In this document: positions 46,676 through 55,962 of the stretch, piece after piece | Layout of the letters: every line of letters starts with the position of its first letter | Position numbering within the stretch: position 1 is the first letter of the stretch | Source: Natrinema saccharevitans | Lineage (GTDB): Archaea > Halobacteriota > Halobacteria > Halobacteriales > Natrialbaceae | Direction: 5' to 3' | DNA: 64,000 nucleotides | Assembly (NCBI RefSeq): GCF_001953745.1 | Contig: NZ_LWLN01000002.1 | Span: forward strand, 248,001 to 312,000 | The notes under the pieces: model-generated | Told to the model about the DNA's origin: nothing | Database searches by the model: none | The model's input: only the letters and a program-made list of their open reading frames with translations | Made by a program: the position numbers and the translations under genes

Positions 46676-48013
46676 ATGACTGATCGGCTCATCGAAGACG
46701 CGCGTATCGTCAGTGCGACCGGCGTTCGGGAGGGATCTATCGCCATCGACGACGGCCAGATACGGGCAGTCGGCCCGGATGTCGCGAGCGAATACGGCGA
46801 CGCGACTGACGTGATCGACGCCGCGGGAAAGATCGCCCTTCCGGGCGTCGTGGATATCCACAACCATCTGCACGATCCGGACCTGTTTCCGACGGATATC
46901 GACTTCGCGTCACAGACGGCGAGTGCCGCGGCCGGCGGGGTGACGACCGTCGTCGAACTCCCGACACAGAGCCCGATCACATCGCCGGACGCGTTCCGGA
47001 AGAAGAGAGACGAATGCGCCGAACTCGCACATATCGACTTCGGACTGGTCGCGGGGAACGTCGAAGAGGCGGACATCGACGTCGAGGGGATCATGGCGGA
47101 GGGGACGCGCGATTTCAAGACGTTCACTGCCGAGCCGTACCTCGCATCCGACGAGACGATCGTATCCCTGATGGACGCCGTCGGAAACGCCGGCGGGAAA
47201 GTCCGCGTTCACTGCGAAACGCAGGGCATCCTCGACCACGCTCGAGCGTCGATAGACGAAGGCACACCGGACGTGTACATGGAGTCCCGCCCGCTCGAAG
47301 CGGAACTCGACGCCATCAATCGGATGGGTTGGTTCGCCGAGTACGCTGAGTGTCCCCTGCACGTCGTCCACGTCTCTAGCGGGAGCGGGGCGCGCGAAGG
47401 CGGCCGATTCAAATCTCGATCGAACGTGCCGGTGACCCTCGAGACCTGTCCGCATTACCTCGCGTTCTCGGCGGAAGACGTCGACGAGAAGGGACCGTTC
47501 CTGAAGGTCAATCCGAGCCTCAAATCGCCAGAAGAGGTCGATCGGCTCTGGGACGCCGTCCGCGACGGAACGATCGATCTCGTCGCCAGCGAACACTTCC
47601 CGACCAATCGGGAAGACCGAGAGCACGGCTGGGAGAATATCTGGGAGCCTTACGCCGGACTGCCCAGCATCGAAACGATGCTCGAGTTCCTCGTCAGTGC
47701 CGGCGTTCACGAGGACCGTCTCTCTTGGACGCGACTTCACGAACTCGTCTGTTCGCGGCCGGCACGCGAGGCCGGTATCTATCCGCGGAAGGGATCGCTT
47801 CAAGAAGGGGCCGACGCGGACATCGTCCTCGTTCGTGAAGACCAGTACACGGTTTCGGCCGACGACCTACAGTACGTCGGCGGCTGGACGCCGTACGAGG
47901 GTCGCGAGTGGAGTGCACGTGTCGACACGGTCATTGCAAACGGCGACGTTATCGCCAGCGATCACGAGGTCCGATCTTCGCCCGGCCGGGGTGAGTTCCT
48001 CTCACGGCCGTAG
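46676..48013 (+). CDS. Dihydroorotase/allantoinase/hydantoinase family protein
   Basis: This 445-residue cyclic amidohydrolase has LPGVVDIHNHLHDP (metal HxH), the region RDFKTFTA with the Lys that is carboxylated in this family, VRVHCETQG, HVVHVSSGSG and the late Asp region DLVASEHFP, where the usual Asp is replaced by Glu. The final beta-sandwich is intact. The family opens cyclic amides: dihydroorotate, allantoin, hydantoin or dihydropyrimidine. The ATG at 46676 fits the conserved N-terminus; a longer in-frame extension upstream overlaps the divergent gene and is rejected. Substrate is probably a product of the oxidative enzymes nearby. Confidence 0.85.
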   Translation: MTDRLIEDARIVSATGVREGSIAIDDGQIRAVGPDVASEYGDATDVIDAAGKIALPGVVDIHNHLHDPDLFPTDIDFASQTASAAAGGVTTVVELPTQSPITSPDAFRKKRDECAELAHIDFGLVAGNVEEADIDVEGIMAEGTRDFKTFTAEPYLASDETIVSLMDAVGNAGGKVRVHCETQGILDHARASIDEGTPDVYMESRPLEAELDAINRMGWFAEYAECPLHVVHVSSGSGAREGGRFKSRSNVPVTLETCPHYLAFSAEDVDEKGPFLKVNPSLKSPEEVDRLWDAVRDGTIDLVASEHFPTNREDREHGWENIWEPYAGLPSIETMLEFLVSAGVHEDRLSWTRLHELVCSRPAREAGIYPRKGSLQEGADADIVLVREDQYTVSADDLQYVGGWTPYEGREWSARVDTVIANGDVIASDHEVRSSPGRGEFLSRP

Positions 48014-48110
48014 CTCACCGCTTGAACGGGCGAAAATATCAACTGTGTGATGTATACGAAACGAGAGGGGGACGGTAACGCCGCAGGCAGGTATAACGTG
48101 ACGCAGTACG

Positions 48111-49823
48111 TCAGTCTGCGCTGGTCTGTTGCGTAGCTTGCAGTTCCTGTTCGTCGTCGAGATGACTGAGCAGGTCCTCGTGGACCGGTCCGTTCGATCC
48201 GACGAGTTCGTTCCGCGTCTCGTGGGCCGCGATCGGGTCGTACTGCTCCCCGTCCGCGTTCGTGATCGTGGCGCCGGCTTCGCGGGCGATAACTACCCCA
48301 GCAGCGACGTCCCACGGATACGTGTCAAACTCCCACACCGCGTCAGCGCTTCCGGCCGCCAGGAAGCAAAGGTTCAGCGCAGCCGAACCGATACTGCGAA
48401 CACCGCGGGTCTCCTGATAGCAGTGCGAGAGGAACGTCCCGTTCGGATCGTATCCGGAGAGGAGCATACACTCGTCCAGCGACGTTCGATCGGTCGTCGA
48501 AATCGGAAGGCCGTCCAGCGTCGCTCCTTCACCTTCGATCGCGGTGAACATTTCGTCCGTCTCCGGCGCGTAGACGACGCCCATGACGGGTTCCTCGTCC
48601 TCGAGAAGCGCGATGGAGATCGAGTAGTTCGGGTTTCCGTGTGCGAAGTTCCCCGTGCCGTCGAGCGGATCGATCAACCAGGTGTACTCGCTCGTCCCGA
48701 CTTGTTCGTCGCTCTCTTCCGACCGGATCCCGTGGGTAGGGAACTCGTTTTCGATGACGGTCGTGATGATGTTGTCCGCTTTGTAGTCTGCCTCGGTGAC
48801 GATGTCCGATTTATCGGATTTATACTCGACAGACTCCGTCTGTCCGTGGAGTTCTCTGAGCGCCTCACCGGCCGCCTTCGAAGCGTCCTCCGCTACCTGC
48901 TTGGCCCGGCGGACGACGTCTTCCGCTTCTGAGGTCTCGACCGCCCTGTCGGTATCACCGTGATCGTGTCTGTCTTCGCGGACGCTCCAGCCGAGTTTCT
49001 CGGAGATAGACGTGAAGAAATCGTCGTCGTAACTCGTGTTGACGACGAGTGCCGACGTGTCGGCTCCGCTGATCGTGATCGTATCGCCCTCCTCGAGACG
49101 AGTCTGCGCGCGTCCACCGTCCACGAGGAGGTTTGCGGACCCCTCCGAGACGACTTCGATGGTGGTGTCGGCATCGACGATGAGCGGGCGGGTACCCATC
49201 CGATGGGTGTGCAGCGGCACGATCTGTAACGACGAGTTGTTCATCGGGTAGTGGACGGGGCCGCCGGCGGACAGTGAGACGCCCGTCGAACCCGTCGGCG
49301 TCGACACTGCGAGCCCGCTCCCTTCGTACTCACCGACGAACTCGCCGTCCGCGAACACCTCCAGCTCGGTGATCTTCCTGTCGACGGGGTTCTCCGGCGG
49401 CTCGTGTTCGATCATGACGTCGTTGATACCGGTACAGTCGACTCCGTTGCCCTCGACGTGTAACTGCTGGCGGCGATCGACCGTCGCACCGCCCCGAACG
49501 GTTTCGTCGAGAGCGTCCGTGAGGTCGTCCGGGGAGATACTCGCGAGGAACGCGAGGGTTCCGGCGTTGATCCCGAGAATCGGGACCTGCCTCGGACTGA
49601 ATTGCCGGACGCCCTCGAGGTACGTCCCGTCACCGCCGAGAGTGACACCCAAGTACTCGCGTTCTGGGGTGTATACGTCGTCGATGTCGTCGCCTACCTC
49701 GACCGCGTGGACAGGTATCTCGTGATCGGCCGCCCACGTTTCGAGCGTCGATAGTTCGTCCTCGCTGTCCGGGCTGACGAGCGCGATGATCTCCTCTATT
49801 GTCGCCAAGCGTCTTCCGTACAT
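48111..49823 (-). CDS. NAD kinase - inositol-monophosphatase fusion
   Basis: This 570-residue two-domain protein has residues 1-285 as an NAD kinase (LGGDGTYLEG at 62-71, INAGTLAFLA, STPTGSTGVSLSAGGPV). Residues 305-560 are an IMPase-family phosphatase (IVTEADYKADN, HGIRSEES, WLIDPLDGTGNF, YPWDVAAGVVIAREAG). In Methanocaldococcus a fusion of these activities interconverts NAD and NADP, but with the phosphatase first. Here the order is reversed. It may set the NADP level for the F420:NADP oxidoreductase encoded in the same cluster. An A/T box (GCTTTTATACT, 49921-49931) is a candidate promoter. Confidence 0.88.
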   Translation of the reverse strand: MYGRRLATIEEIIALVSPDSEDELSTLETWAADHEIPVHAVEVGDDIDDVYTPEREYLGVTLGGDGTYLEGVRQFSPRQVPILGINAGTLAFLASISPDDLTDALDETVRGGATVDRRQQLHVEGNGVDCTGINDVMIEHEPPENPVDRKITELEVFADGEFVGEYEGSGLAVSTPTGSTGVSLSAGGPVHYPMNNSSLQIVPLHTHRMGTRPLIVDADTTIEVVSEGSANLLVDGGRAQTRLEEGDTITISGADTSALVVNTSYDDDFFTSISEKLGWSVREDRHDHGDTDRAVETSEAEDVVRRAKQVAEDASKAAGEALRELHGQTESVEYKSDKSDIVTEADYKADNIITTVIENEFPTHGIRSEESDEQVGTSEYTWLIDPLDGTGNFAHGNPNYSISIALLEDEEPVMGVVYAPETDEMFTAIEGEGATLDGLPISTTDRTSLDECMLLSGYDPNGTFLSHCYQETRGVRSIGSAALNLCFLAAGSADAVWEFDTYPWDVAAGVVIAREAGATITNADGEQYDPIAAHETRNELVGSNGPVHEDLLSHLDDEQELQATQQTSAD

Positions 49824-49944
49824 GGTTGTAACTCGCTGCTAGCTCTCCGTCTACTCTCATCGGCGTCCGTGCCGACGGTAGTAGACTATGCTAGCGTCCA
49901 CCGAACCATCGATCGATTACAGTATAAAAGCACTGTCGCCACGT

Positions 49945-49994
49945 CGAGTGTGGCATGAGTGTGCCGTCAGTGTGGCTCGTCCGTTCGGTGTGTG
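49945..49994. promoter_or_regulatory. GTGTGGC/GTGTGCC box cluster
   Basis: Four boxes, GTGTGGC, GTGTGCC, GTGTGGC and GTGTGTGGC, lie within 50 bases directly upstream of the TATA-like element of the NAD-kinase fusion gene. Similar boxes occur upstream of other genes of the 46-63 kb cluster (near 51466, 54150-54187, 59180-59270 and 62690-62730). This suggests a shared activator or repressor; the protein is not known. Confidence 0.4.
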
Positions 49995-50037
49995 GCGCCG
50001 GACGCAATAGCCGTATGACGCGAAGATCGTCGAGGAG

Positions 50038-51393
50038 TTACTTGATGAGCGGCGTCCCGTCGGCGGCAGGTCCGAGGCGGGGGCCGATTCGGTCCGACCC
50101 GACGTCGATGCGACGGCGCTGTTCGTAGTCCGACGAGCGTTCGACCGGCGGTCGTCCGATCGCCGAGAGCATGTCGCAGTACTCTTCGAACGAACGGAAC
50201 TGGCCGTAACTGCCACCGGCTCGCTTGGTGATCTCTTCGGAGAGGATCGTTCCCATGAAATCGTTCGCTCCGCAGTTGAGCATTTTCAACCCCTGAGCGT
50301 CGCCGTATTTCACCCACGACGATTGGATGTTCTCGATGTTATCGAGAAACAGGCGCGAGACGGCGATCATGAGTTCGTCCTCGTCGGTGCTGGCACCCGA
50401 CTCGACGACGCCGTGTTCGGCAAGTGGGGTCTGTTCGTGCACGAACGACAACGGCACGAATTCGGTGATGTTCCCTGTCCTGTCCTGTAGGTCTCGAATG
50501 ACGTCGAGATGCTGGACTCGATGCATTTCGTTTTCGACGTGGCCGTACATGATCGTGGCCGTCATCGGGAGACCGACCGTGGCAGCTGCTTCCATCGCTT
50601 CGATCCACTCCTCGGTTCCGATCTTCCCGGGGCAAATCACCTCGCGAACTTCGTCCACGAGGATCTCCGCGGCAGTCCCTGGAACGGAGTCCAGGCCGGC
50701 GTCTCTGAGACGACGATACACCTCCTCGTACTCCCAGTCGGTACCGCGCCGTGCGTGGTAGGCTTCTTCCGGCGTCATCGAATGGACGTGGACGCCGTCG
50801 ACGCTCATCGCCTCCATCTGGTCGCAGTACGTCCCGGGATCATCGGTATATGCGGCGGGGGGCTTGTAATCGAGGTCGTTACGGTCGCACACCTCCAGTC
50901 GTTCCCGGTGTTCATCGTCGAGCGCGAATGCCGGATGAAGACCGCTCACGGAACAGACTTCGTAGATACCTCGCTCGACGGCGTCTCGCACGATCTCACG
51001 AGATTCTTCCGGCGTCTTCGTGAAGCCCCCGTGATCTTCGGTATATTCCGTTTCGAATTTGCTGGCGGTGTCCTTGAAGTTGCAGAATTGACACCCCGTG
51101 TTACACGCCGTCGTCACGTTATTGTTGAGATTGGCCACGAACGTCACCGCCTCACCGACCGTCTCCGCGCGTCGGTAGTCGGCGATCCGGAGCACTTCCT
51201 CCTTGCGCCCCTGGTCGATTTCGGGGCTTTCCGTCCCCGTGGTGAGCAGTTCGACTCCGTCGTCGACGGTCAATCGCTCTCCGTTACGGGCCTTTTCGAG
51301 CGCGTTCTCGAACGATTGCGTCGTGTCTGGACGGTGGCTGTATTCCATTCGACCGGCGGGTCCAGTGACCCCCGCTCGAAACGCGTCGGACAT
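50038..51393 (-). CDS. cofH: CofH (FO synthase subunit 2)
   Basis: This 451-residue radical-SAM enzyme has CNTGCQFCNF (the CxxxCxxC cluster motif), then ICPGKIGTEEWIEAMEAA and MYGHVENEMHRVQHL, all typical of CofH. It joins a tyrosine-derived radical to the pyrimidine intermediate to make FO. The ATG at 51393 is followed by about 30 nonconserved residues before the family starts (SFENALEKARNGERL). It lies among F420-using genes, far from its usual partner cofG, which is disrupted at 41-42 kb. It is divergent from the PLP-enzyme gene. Confidence 0.92.
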   Translation of the reverse strand: MSDAFRAGVTGPAGRMEYSHRPDTTQSFENALEKARNGERLTVDDGVELLTTGTESPEIDQGRKEEVLRIADYRRAETVGEAVTFVANLNNNVTTACNTGCQFCNFKDTASKFETEYTEDHGGFTKTPEESREIVRDAVERGIYEVCSVSGLHPAFALDDEHRERLEVCDRNDLDYKPPAAYTDDPGTYCDQMEAMSVDGVHVHSMTPEEAYHARRGTDWEYEEVYRRLRDAGLDSVPGTAAEILVDEVREVICPGKIGTEEWIEAMEAAATVGLPMTATIMYGHVENEMHRVQHLDVIRDLQDRTGNITEFVPLSFVHEQTPLAEHGVVESGASTDEDELMIAVSRLFLDNIENIQSSWVKYGDAQGLKMLNCGANDFMGTILSEEITKRAGGSYGQFRSFEEYCDMLSAIGRPPVERSSDYEQRRRIDVGSDRIGPRLGPAADGTPLIK

Positions 51394-51602
51394 GAAACGA
51401 AGACGTACAGCCGCAACGATAAATGTGCCCCTAGCCGATTACTAGACGACTCTGCGAGACATTTGTGACGGGTTTGGGAATCGTGTGTCAGCCGGAGACT
51501 GCGATTGCTCTGTTGTGTTTCGAAAACGGGGCACATTGTCAGCGACAGCCGTTTTGAATGGTGTGCGGTGTCTTTTAGTGGGTGCCTTGCTTGACATCTC
51601 GT

Positions 51603-52859
51603 ATGGCAATGGACCATGTCACTACGTTAGAGTGTACGATTTGCGAGAGGGAGTACGATCCCGATCAGATTACTTATACCTGTCCGGAACACGAGGGCGT
51701 CAAAGGCATTCTCGAGGTCAAGTACGATTACGACGTCATCGACGACAACTTCGACGCCGACCTCGACGGAAACATTCAGAGCCAGTGGAAGTACGAGGCA
51801 TTCCTGCCGGTCGACGACGACGCGGAGGTCGTGACACTCAACGAAGGTGGGACGGACCTGTTCGACGCACCGAACCTGAGCGAGGAACTCGGCGTCGAGA
51901 CGCTCGTCAAAGACGACGGGCGCAATCCGACTGGCTGTTTCAAAGACCGCGCCAGTTCCATCGCGGTGACGAAGGCCAAACACGCCGGCCGTGACATCAT
52001 CACGTGTGCGTCGACGGGGAACGCGGCGGCTTCGCTGTCCGGATACGCGGCGCGTGGCGGTCTGGACTGTCGCATCTTCGTTCCGGGGGCCGCGCCCGCC
52101 GGCAAGCTCGCGCAGCCGCTCGTGTACGGCGCCGACGTCCTCGCCGTCAACGGGTCCTACGACGAAGCGTACGACCTGAGCGTCGAGGTCACGGACGAGT
52201 ACGGCTGGTACAACCGCAATGCTGCGATCAACCCCTTCCAGGTGGAAGGGAAACGAACCGTCGGTCACGAACTCGCGGAACAGTCGGTGGTACGCGGGGA
52301 AGTGCCCGATTGGGTGGTCTTTTCGATGGGTGACGGCTGTACGATCGCCGGCGCTTGGAAGGGCTTCAAGGAATTTTACGACCTCGGCTACGTCGACGAC
52401 TACCCGAAGATGCTCGGCGTGCAGGCGGAGGGGGCCTCGGCAATCCACGACGCGTTCCAAGGCCACGAGGACCTCGACGATATCGCAGACACCATCGCCG
52501 ACAGCATTGCCGTCGGCCGGCCGCGCAACACGATCAAGGCCTGCCGCGCTCCTCAGGAGAGCGGCGGGGACACCGTGTTGGTCTCCGACGAGGAGATTCT
52601 CGAGGCCGAGAAACTCCTCGGAAGCGCGGAGGGGATTTATGCCGAACCTGCAGGAGCGACGCCGGTCGCCGGCGTTCAGGAGGCGCTGGAGCAGGGCATC
52701 ATCGAACGGGACGAAACCGTCGTCGTCGTCTCGACGGGCTTCGGCCTGAAGGATACCGAGAGCGCGAAGAAAGCAACGGGCGACGTTAACCGAATCGAAC
52801 CCGAACTTTCCGAAGTGGAAGCACTGTTCGGGGACGCCCAGGCCGCCGCCGACGACTGA
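51603..52859 (+). CDS. Threonine-synthase-like PLP enzyme
   Basis: This 418-residue fold-type II PLP enzyme has an N-terminal zinc-ribbon-like piece (CTICERE ... YTCPEHEG), the PLP lysine in NPTGCFKDRAS, the phosphate loop in STGNAAASLSG, and GDGCTIAGAWKGF. It resembles haloarchaeal threonine synthases, but paralogues of this family also catalyse beta-replacement and ammonia-lyase reactions. Since it sits in a degradation-like cluster away from other threonine genes, a lyase role is possible. The ATG at 51603 is preferred over the ORF start at 51582, because MAMDHVTTLECTICE is the usual N-terminus. Confidence 0.85.
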   Translation: MAMDHVTTLECTICEREYDPDQITYTCPEHEGVKGILEVKYDYDVIDDNFDADLDGNIQSQWKYEAFLPVDDDAEVVTLNEGGTDLFDAPNLSEELGVETLVKDDGRNPTGCFKDRASSIAVTKAKHAGRDIITCASTGNAAASLSGYAARGGLDCRIFVPGAAPAGKLAQPLVYGADVLAVNGSYDEAYDLSVEVTDEYGWYNRNAAINPFQVEGKRTVGHELAEQSVVRGEVPDWVVFSMGDGCTIAGAWKGFKEFYDLGYVDDYPKMLGVQAEGASAIHDAFQGHEDLDDIADTIADSIAVGRPRNTIKACRAPQESGGDTVLVSDEEILEAEKLLGSAEGIYAEPAGATPVAGVQEALEQGIIERDETVVVVSTGFGLKDTESAKKATGDVNRIEPELSEVEALFGDAQAAADD

Positions 52860-52990
52860 TCGTCGTCGGAGCGCCGCTGAAGGTCCGTCTTGATCCGGGA
52901 TGCTATTCTCGAGCGGAAGATGGGAACACGCCGAACAGAACGGATGGTCCTATCGCTCGCCCGAACCGGAAACGAGTGCGTGCCGTATCA

Positions 52991-54028
52991 CTATAAGTAG
53001 CCGTCAGCGAACTCGTCGATCATCAGTTCGCGGTCGTCGCCGAGCGGATAGAGGATCGGGCACTGGCAGCCGCTCTCAGCGTACTCGCGGACTTTTTCCC
53101 GACACTGCTCGGGAGTCCCGCTGGCCGTGAGCTTGTGGACGACGTCGTCCGGAATGAGTTCCATCCCCTGCTTGATGTCTTCCTTGTCCGCCGGCCAGCC
53201 GCCGATCGCGTCACCGACCTCGTCGATGAGGTCTTGACTGACACCACTCGCCTTCATGATGTGGGGCTGCTGGCCCAGATACTGCGTGATGAGTTCGCGT
53301 GCGTTGTCGAGGGCCTTGTCGACGTCGTGGTCCATCGAACAGACGATCAGTTGCGGTCGGTCGATGTCCTCGAGCGAGCGGCCGCCGCGATCTGCCCCGG
53401 TCGCGAGGGCGTCGAGTGCCTTCTCGTTGTACTCGGGACTGACGAGGTAGTTCATCAGGGCGCCGTCGGCGAAGTGACCCGTGAGCTCGAGCATTTTGAA
53501 TCCAGTACCGCCGACGTAGACCGGTACCGTCCGCGGACCGGAGTCGCCGTGGACGACGTCGAGTTCCACGTCGCGCATCTGGACGAACTCGCCGTCGTAG
53601 GTAACGTTCTCCATGGCCAGGAGGTCCTGCGTGACCTCGACGCACTCTCGCATCGCGCGGAGAGCACCGCTTCGGTCGATGCCGACCTTCTCTGCAAGCG
53701 GGTCCCACCAGGCGCCGATTCCACACTGGATGCGGTTCGGGCCGGCGAGTTCCTCCAGCGTGCTCATCGTCTGGGCGATGAGTGCGGTGTTTCGCGTCCA
53801 GTTGTTGATGACGCCGGTCCCGAGCTTGATCTGATCCGTGACGGCGGCGTACGCGCCGAGTGGCGTGATGCCGTCGCGTGCGAGTCGAGACTCCGCCTGC
53901 CAGATCTCGTCGATTCCCTGATCTTCTGCGTATTGGACGAGCTCGAGATTCTCCTGTAACGAATGTTTGTCCTGCAGGTAGATGCCAACACGGTCGCCTC
54001 TATCGAACACTTGTTTGCTACTGCTCAT
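52991..54028 (-). CDS. F420-dependent luciferase-like oxidoreductase
   Basis: This 345-residue LLM-class TIM-barrel enzyme has ELVQYAEDQGIDEIWQAES, IKLGTGVINNWTRN, GPNRIQCGIGAWWDP and VPVYVGGTGFKMLELTG. This is the layout of archaeal F420-dependent dehydrogenases and reductases. The substrate is unknown. The ATG at 54028 is chosen because MSSSKQVFDRGDRVGIYLQ begins the fold; the longer frame to 54175 is unrelated sequence. A TATA-like ACTTATTTAG at about 54060-54069 leaves a very short leader. Neighbours encode CofH and an F420:NADP oxidoreductase. Confidence 0.88.
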   Translation of the reverse strand: MSSSKQVFDRGDRVGIYLQDKHSLQENLELVQYAEDQGIDEIWQAESRLARDGITPLGAYAAVTDQIKLGTGVINNWTRNTALIAQTMSTLEELAGPNRIQCGIGAWWDPLAEKVGIDRSGALRAMRECVEVTQDLLAMENVTYDGEFVQMRDVELDVVHGDSGPRTVPVYVGGTGFKMLELTGHFADGALMNYLVSPEYNEKALDALATGADRGGRSLEDIDRPQLIVCSMDHDVDKALDNARELITQYLGQQPHIMKASGVSQDLIDEVGDAIGGWPADKEDIKQGMELIPDDVVHKLTASGTPEQCREKVREYAESGCQCPILYPLGDDRELMIDEFADGYL

Positions 54029-54190
54029 TGGAATTCCGTTGAGAAATAACCCGAGGTCTACTAAATAAGTATGGGTGATAAACTCAGGCAATACCGAACA
54101 ACCGACTGCAGATCTGTACCGACCGATTGCGCGAGCGGACCAAATCGGTGTGGCTCTGTGTCGGTCGTGTGCCACAGTAGGGTCCGTGTG

Positions 54191-55834
54191 TCACGACTCG
54201 ATGGACGACCTATCGAGTGCCGGTCGGTCGGAGCCACCCCACTCGTCGGTCGAGCGGAGAATCTCACCGTTCCGAACGCCCGTCGGCGACCCGTCCTCGA
54301 CGGCCATCGCGCCGCCGACGAGAATATACTCGAAGCCGTCTGTGAGCTGGAAGGGGTCCTCGTAGGTGGCGTTCTCCGACACGGCGTCGAGATCGAAGGC
54401 GACGAGGTCTGCGACGTATCCCTCCTTCACGTATCCCCGGTCGTCGAGTCCGAGGATGTCGGCGGGGTGGCCGGCCGCCTTGCGTGCCATGAGCGGCAGG
54501 GATAGCACATCGCGCTCACGGACGTATCGTTCGAGGATGCGACCGAACGTCCCGATGGCTCTCGGATGGGGTTTGCCGCCGAAGATGCCGTCCGTACAGA
54601 ACGTTCCTCGGTCGTCCGCGAGGAACCGCTCGATGTCTTCTTCCGACATGACGAAGTCCGCCATCGTCACGTCCAGGTGCTCCTCGGCCAGGAGTTCGCA
54701 CATCGCATCGACCGGGTCGAGGTTTCGCTCGGTCGCGATCTCCTCGACCGTGTCTCCCTGATAGTCGCCGCTCGCAGTCCGCGTAATGAGGATGTTATCC
54801 CACGTGCCCGCCGCGCGAGCCAAGTTTTCCCATTCCCCGGGCGACGAGATGTCCTCGGCGATTCGCTCTCTGACATCCTCCCGTCGCAACCTGTCGAGAA
54901 TGTCCGCCGTTTCGCCCTGTCGTGCCCACGGCGGTAACAGCGCGGTGAGCATCGTCGAGCCCGCCGTATAGGGGTACTGGTCGAACGAAACCCGCTGTCC
55001 CGCTTCGACCGCTTCGTCGAACAGATCGAGGACGTCCGTGGAGTTCCCCCAGTTCTGTCGGCCGCCCACTTTCAGGTGCGAGACGTGTGCGTGACACCCG
55101 CCGCGCCGACAGAGCGCGAGATAGCGGTCGATCGATTCGACGACTCGATCGGTCTCGTTCCACACGTGAGAGATCATAAACGAGTCGCGGGTCGCGAGCG
55201 TCTCGGCGAGCGCCTCGAGTTCCGGGTCCCGCCCGTAGGAACTCGGCGGATAGATCATCCCCGTAGACAGTCCGAACGCGCCACCATCGATAGCCCGTTC
55301 GAGCCTCTCCTGTAGTTCGGTCACCTCTTCCGCCGCGAGTTCGCGGTCCTCGAAGCCGGCGATGTGAGAGCGCAGATTCCCGTGTGGGGCGTAGTGGGCG
55401 GCGTTGACGGCCGGTGCTGCTTCCTCGAGTTCGTCGAGGTACTCGGAGACGGAACTCCAGGGCCACCGCCTGTCGATCGTGCCGTCCAGCGACTGGATGC
55501 GCTTCTCCCACTCGGTCTTCATGTCCTCGGGCACGGGCGCGACGCTGACCCCGTCCTGGCCGAGCACTTCTGTTGTGATACCCTGCGTGATCTTCTCCTC
55601 GGCAGTGGGCTTGGAAATCAGCCGTAGCTCCGAGTGGGCGTGCATGTCCACGAATCCGGGGGCGAGATACGATCCGTCGAGGTCGATCTGCCGGTCAGCG
55701 CCGGCCGACTCGTCGCCGATGCGTTCGATTCGACCGTCGTCGACAAGAACGTGTGCGCGGAAGGCCGGCCCGCCGGTGCCATCGAGAACGCGTGCGTTCC
55801 GGAACTCTACGGACCCCGTGCTAACAGACGACAT
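54191..55834 (-). CDS. N-acyl-D-amino-acid deacylase family amidohydrolase
   Basis: This 547-residue protein matches D-aminoacylase/N-acyl-D-amino-acid amidohydrolases: YLAPGFVDMHAHSEL (metal HxH), TEVLGQDGVSVAP, GAFGLSTGMIYPP, ISHVWNETD and HVSHLKVGG, with the late region FCTDGIFGGKPHPRAIG. These enzymes release D-amino acids from N-acyl or N-carbamoyl forms. The ATG at 55834 (MSSVSTGSVEF) is chosen; upstream in-frame residues are not family-like. It is the third amidohydrolase of the cluster and is divergent from an M20 hydrolase with a 128-base shared promoter region. Confidence 0.85.
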   Translation of the reverse strand: MSSVSTGSVEFRNARVLDGTGGPAFRAHVLVDDGRIERIGDESAGADRQIDLDGSYLAPGFVDMHAHSELRLISKPTAEEKITQGITTEVLGQDGVSVAPVPEDMKTEWEKRIQSLDGTIDRRWPWSSVSEYLDELEEAAPAVNAAHYAPHGNLRSHIAGFEDRELAAEEVTELQERLERAIDGGAFGLSTGMIYPPSSYGRDPELEALAETLATRDSFMISHVWNETDRVVESIDRYLALCRRGGCHAHVSHLKVGGRQNWGNSTDVLDLFDEAVEAGQRVSFDQYPYTAGSTMLTALLPPWARQGETADILDRLRREDVRERIAEDISSPGEWENLARAAGTWDNILITRTASGDYQGDTVEEIATERNLDPVDAMCELLAEEHLDVTMADFVMSEEDIERFLADDRGTFCTDGIFGGKPHPRAIGTFGRILERYVRERDVLSLPLMARKAAGHPADILGLDDRGYVKEGYVADLVAFDLDAVSENATYEDPFQLTDGFEYILVGGAMAVEDGSPTGVRNGEILRSTDEWGGSDRPALDRSSIES

Positions 55835-55962
55835 GTATCGACTCTCGAGGATGGGCCGTTTGGTTCTTTCGGTGAGGTGCGACACGTTTGGCAGTGTTTG
55901 GCCGCCGTTCTACGGCGGATCCCTCCGGAATGTTAAAGTTAGCCCCGCTGGTGCGTTCTCAT

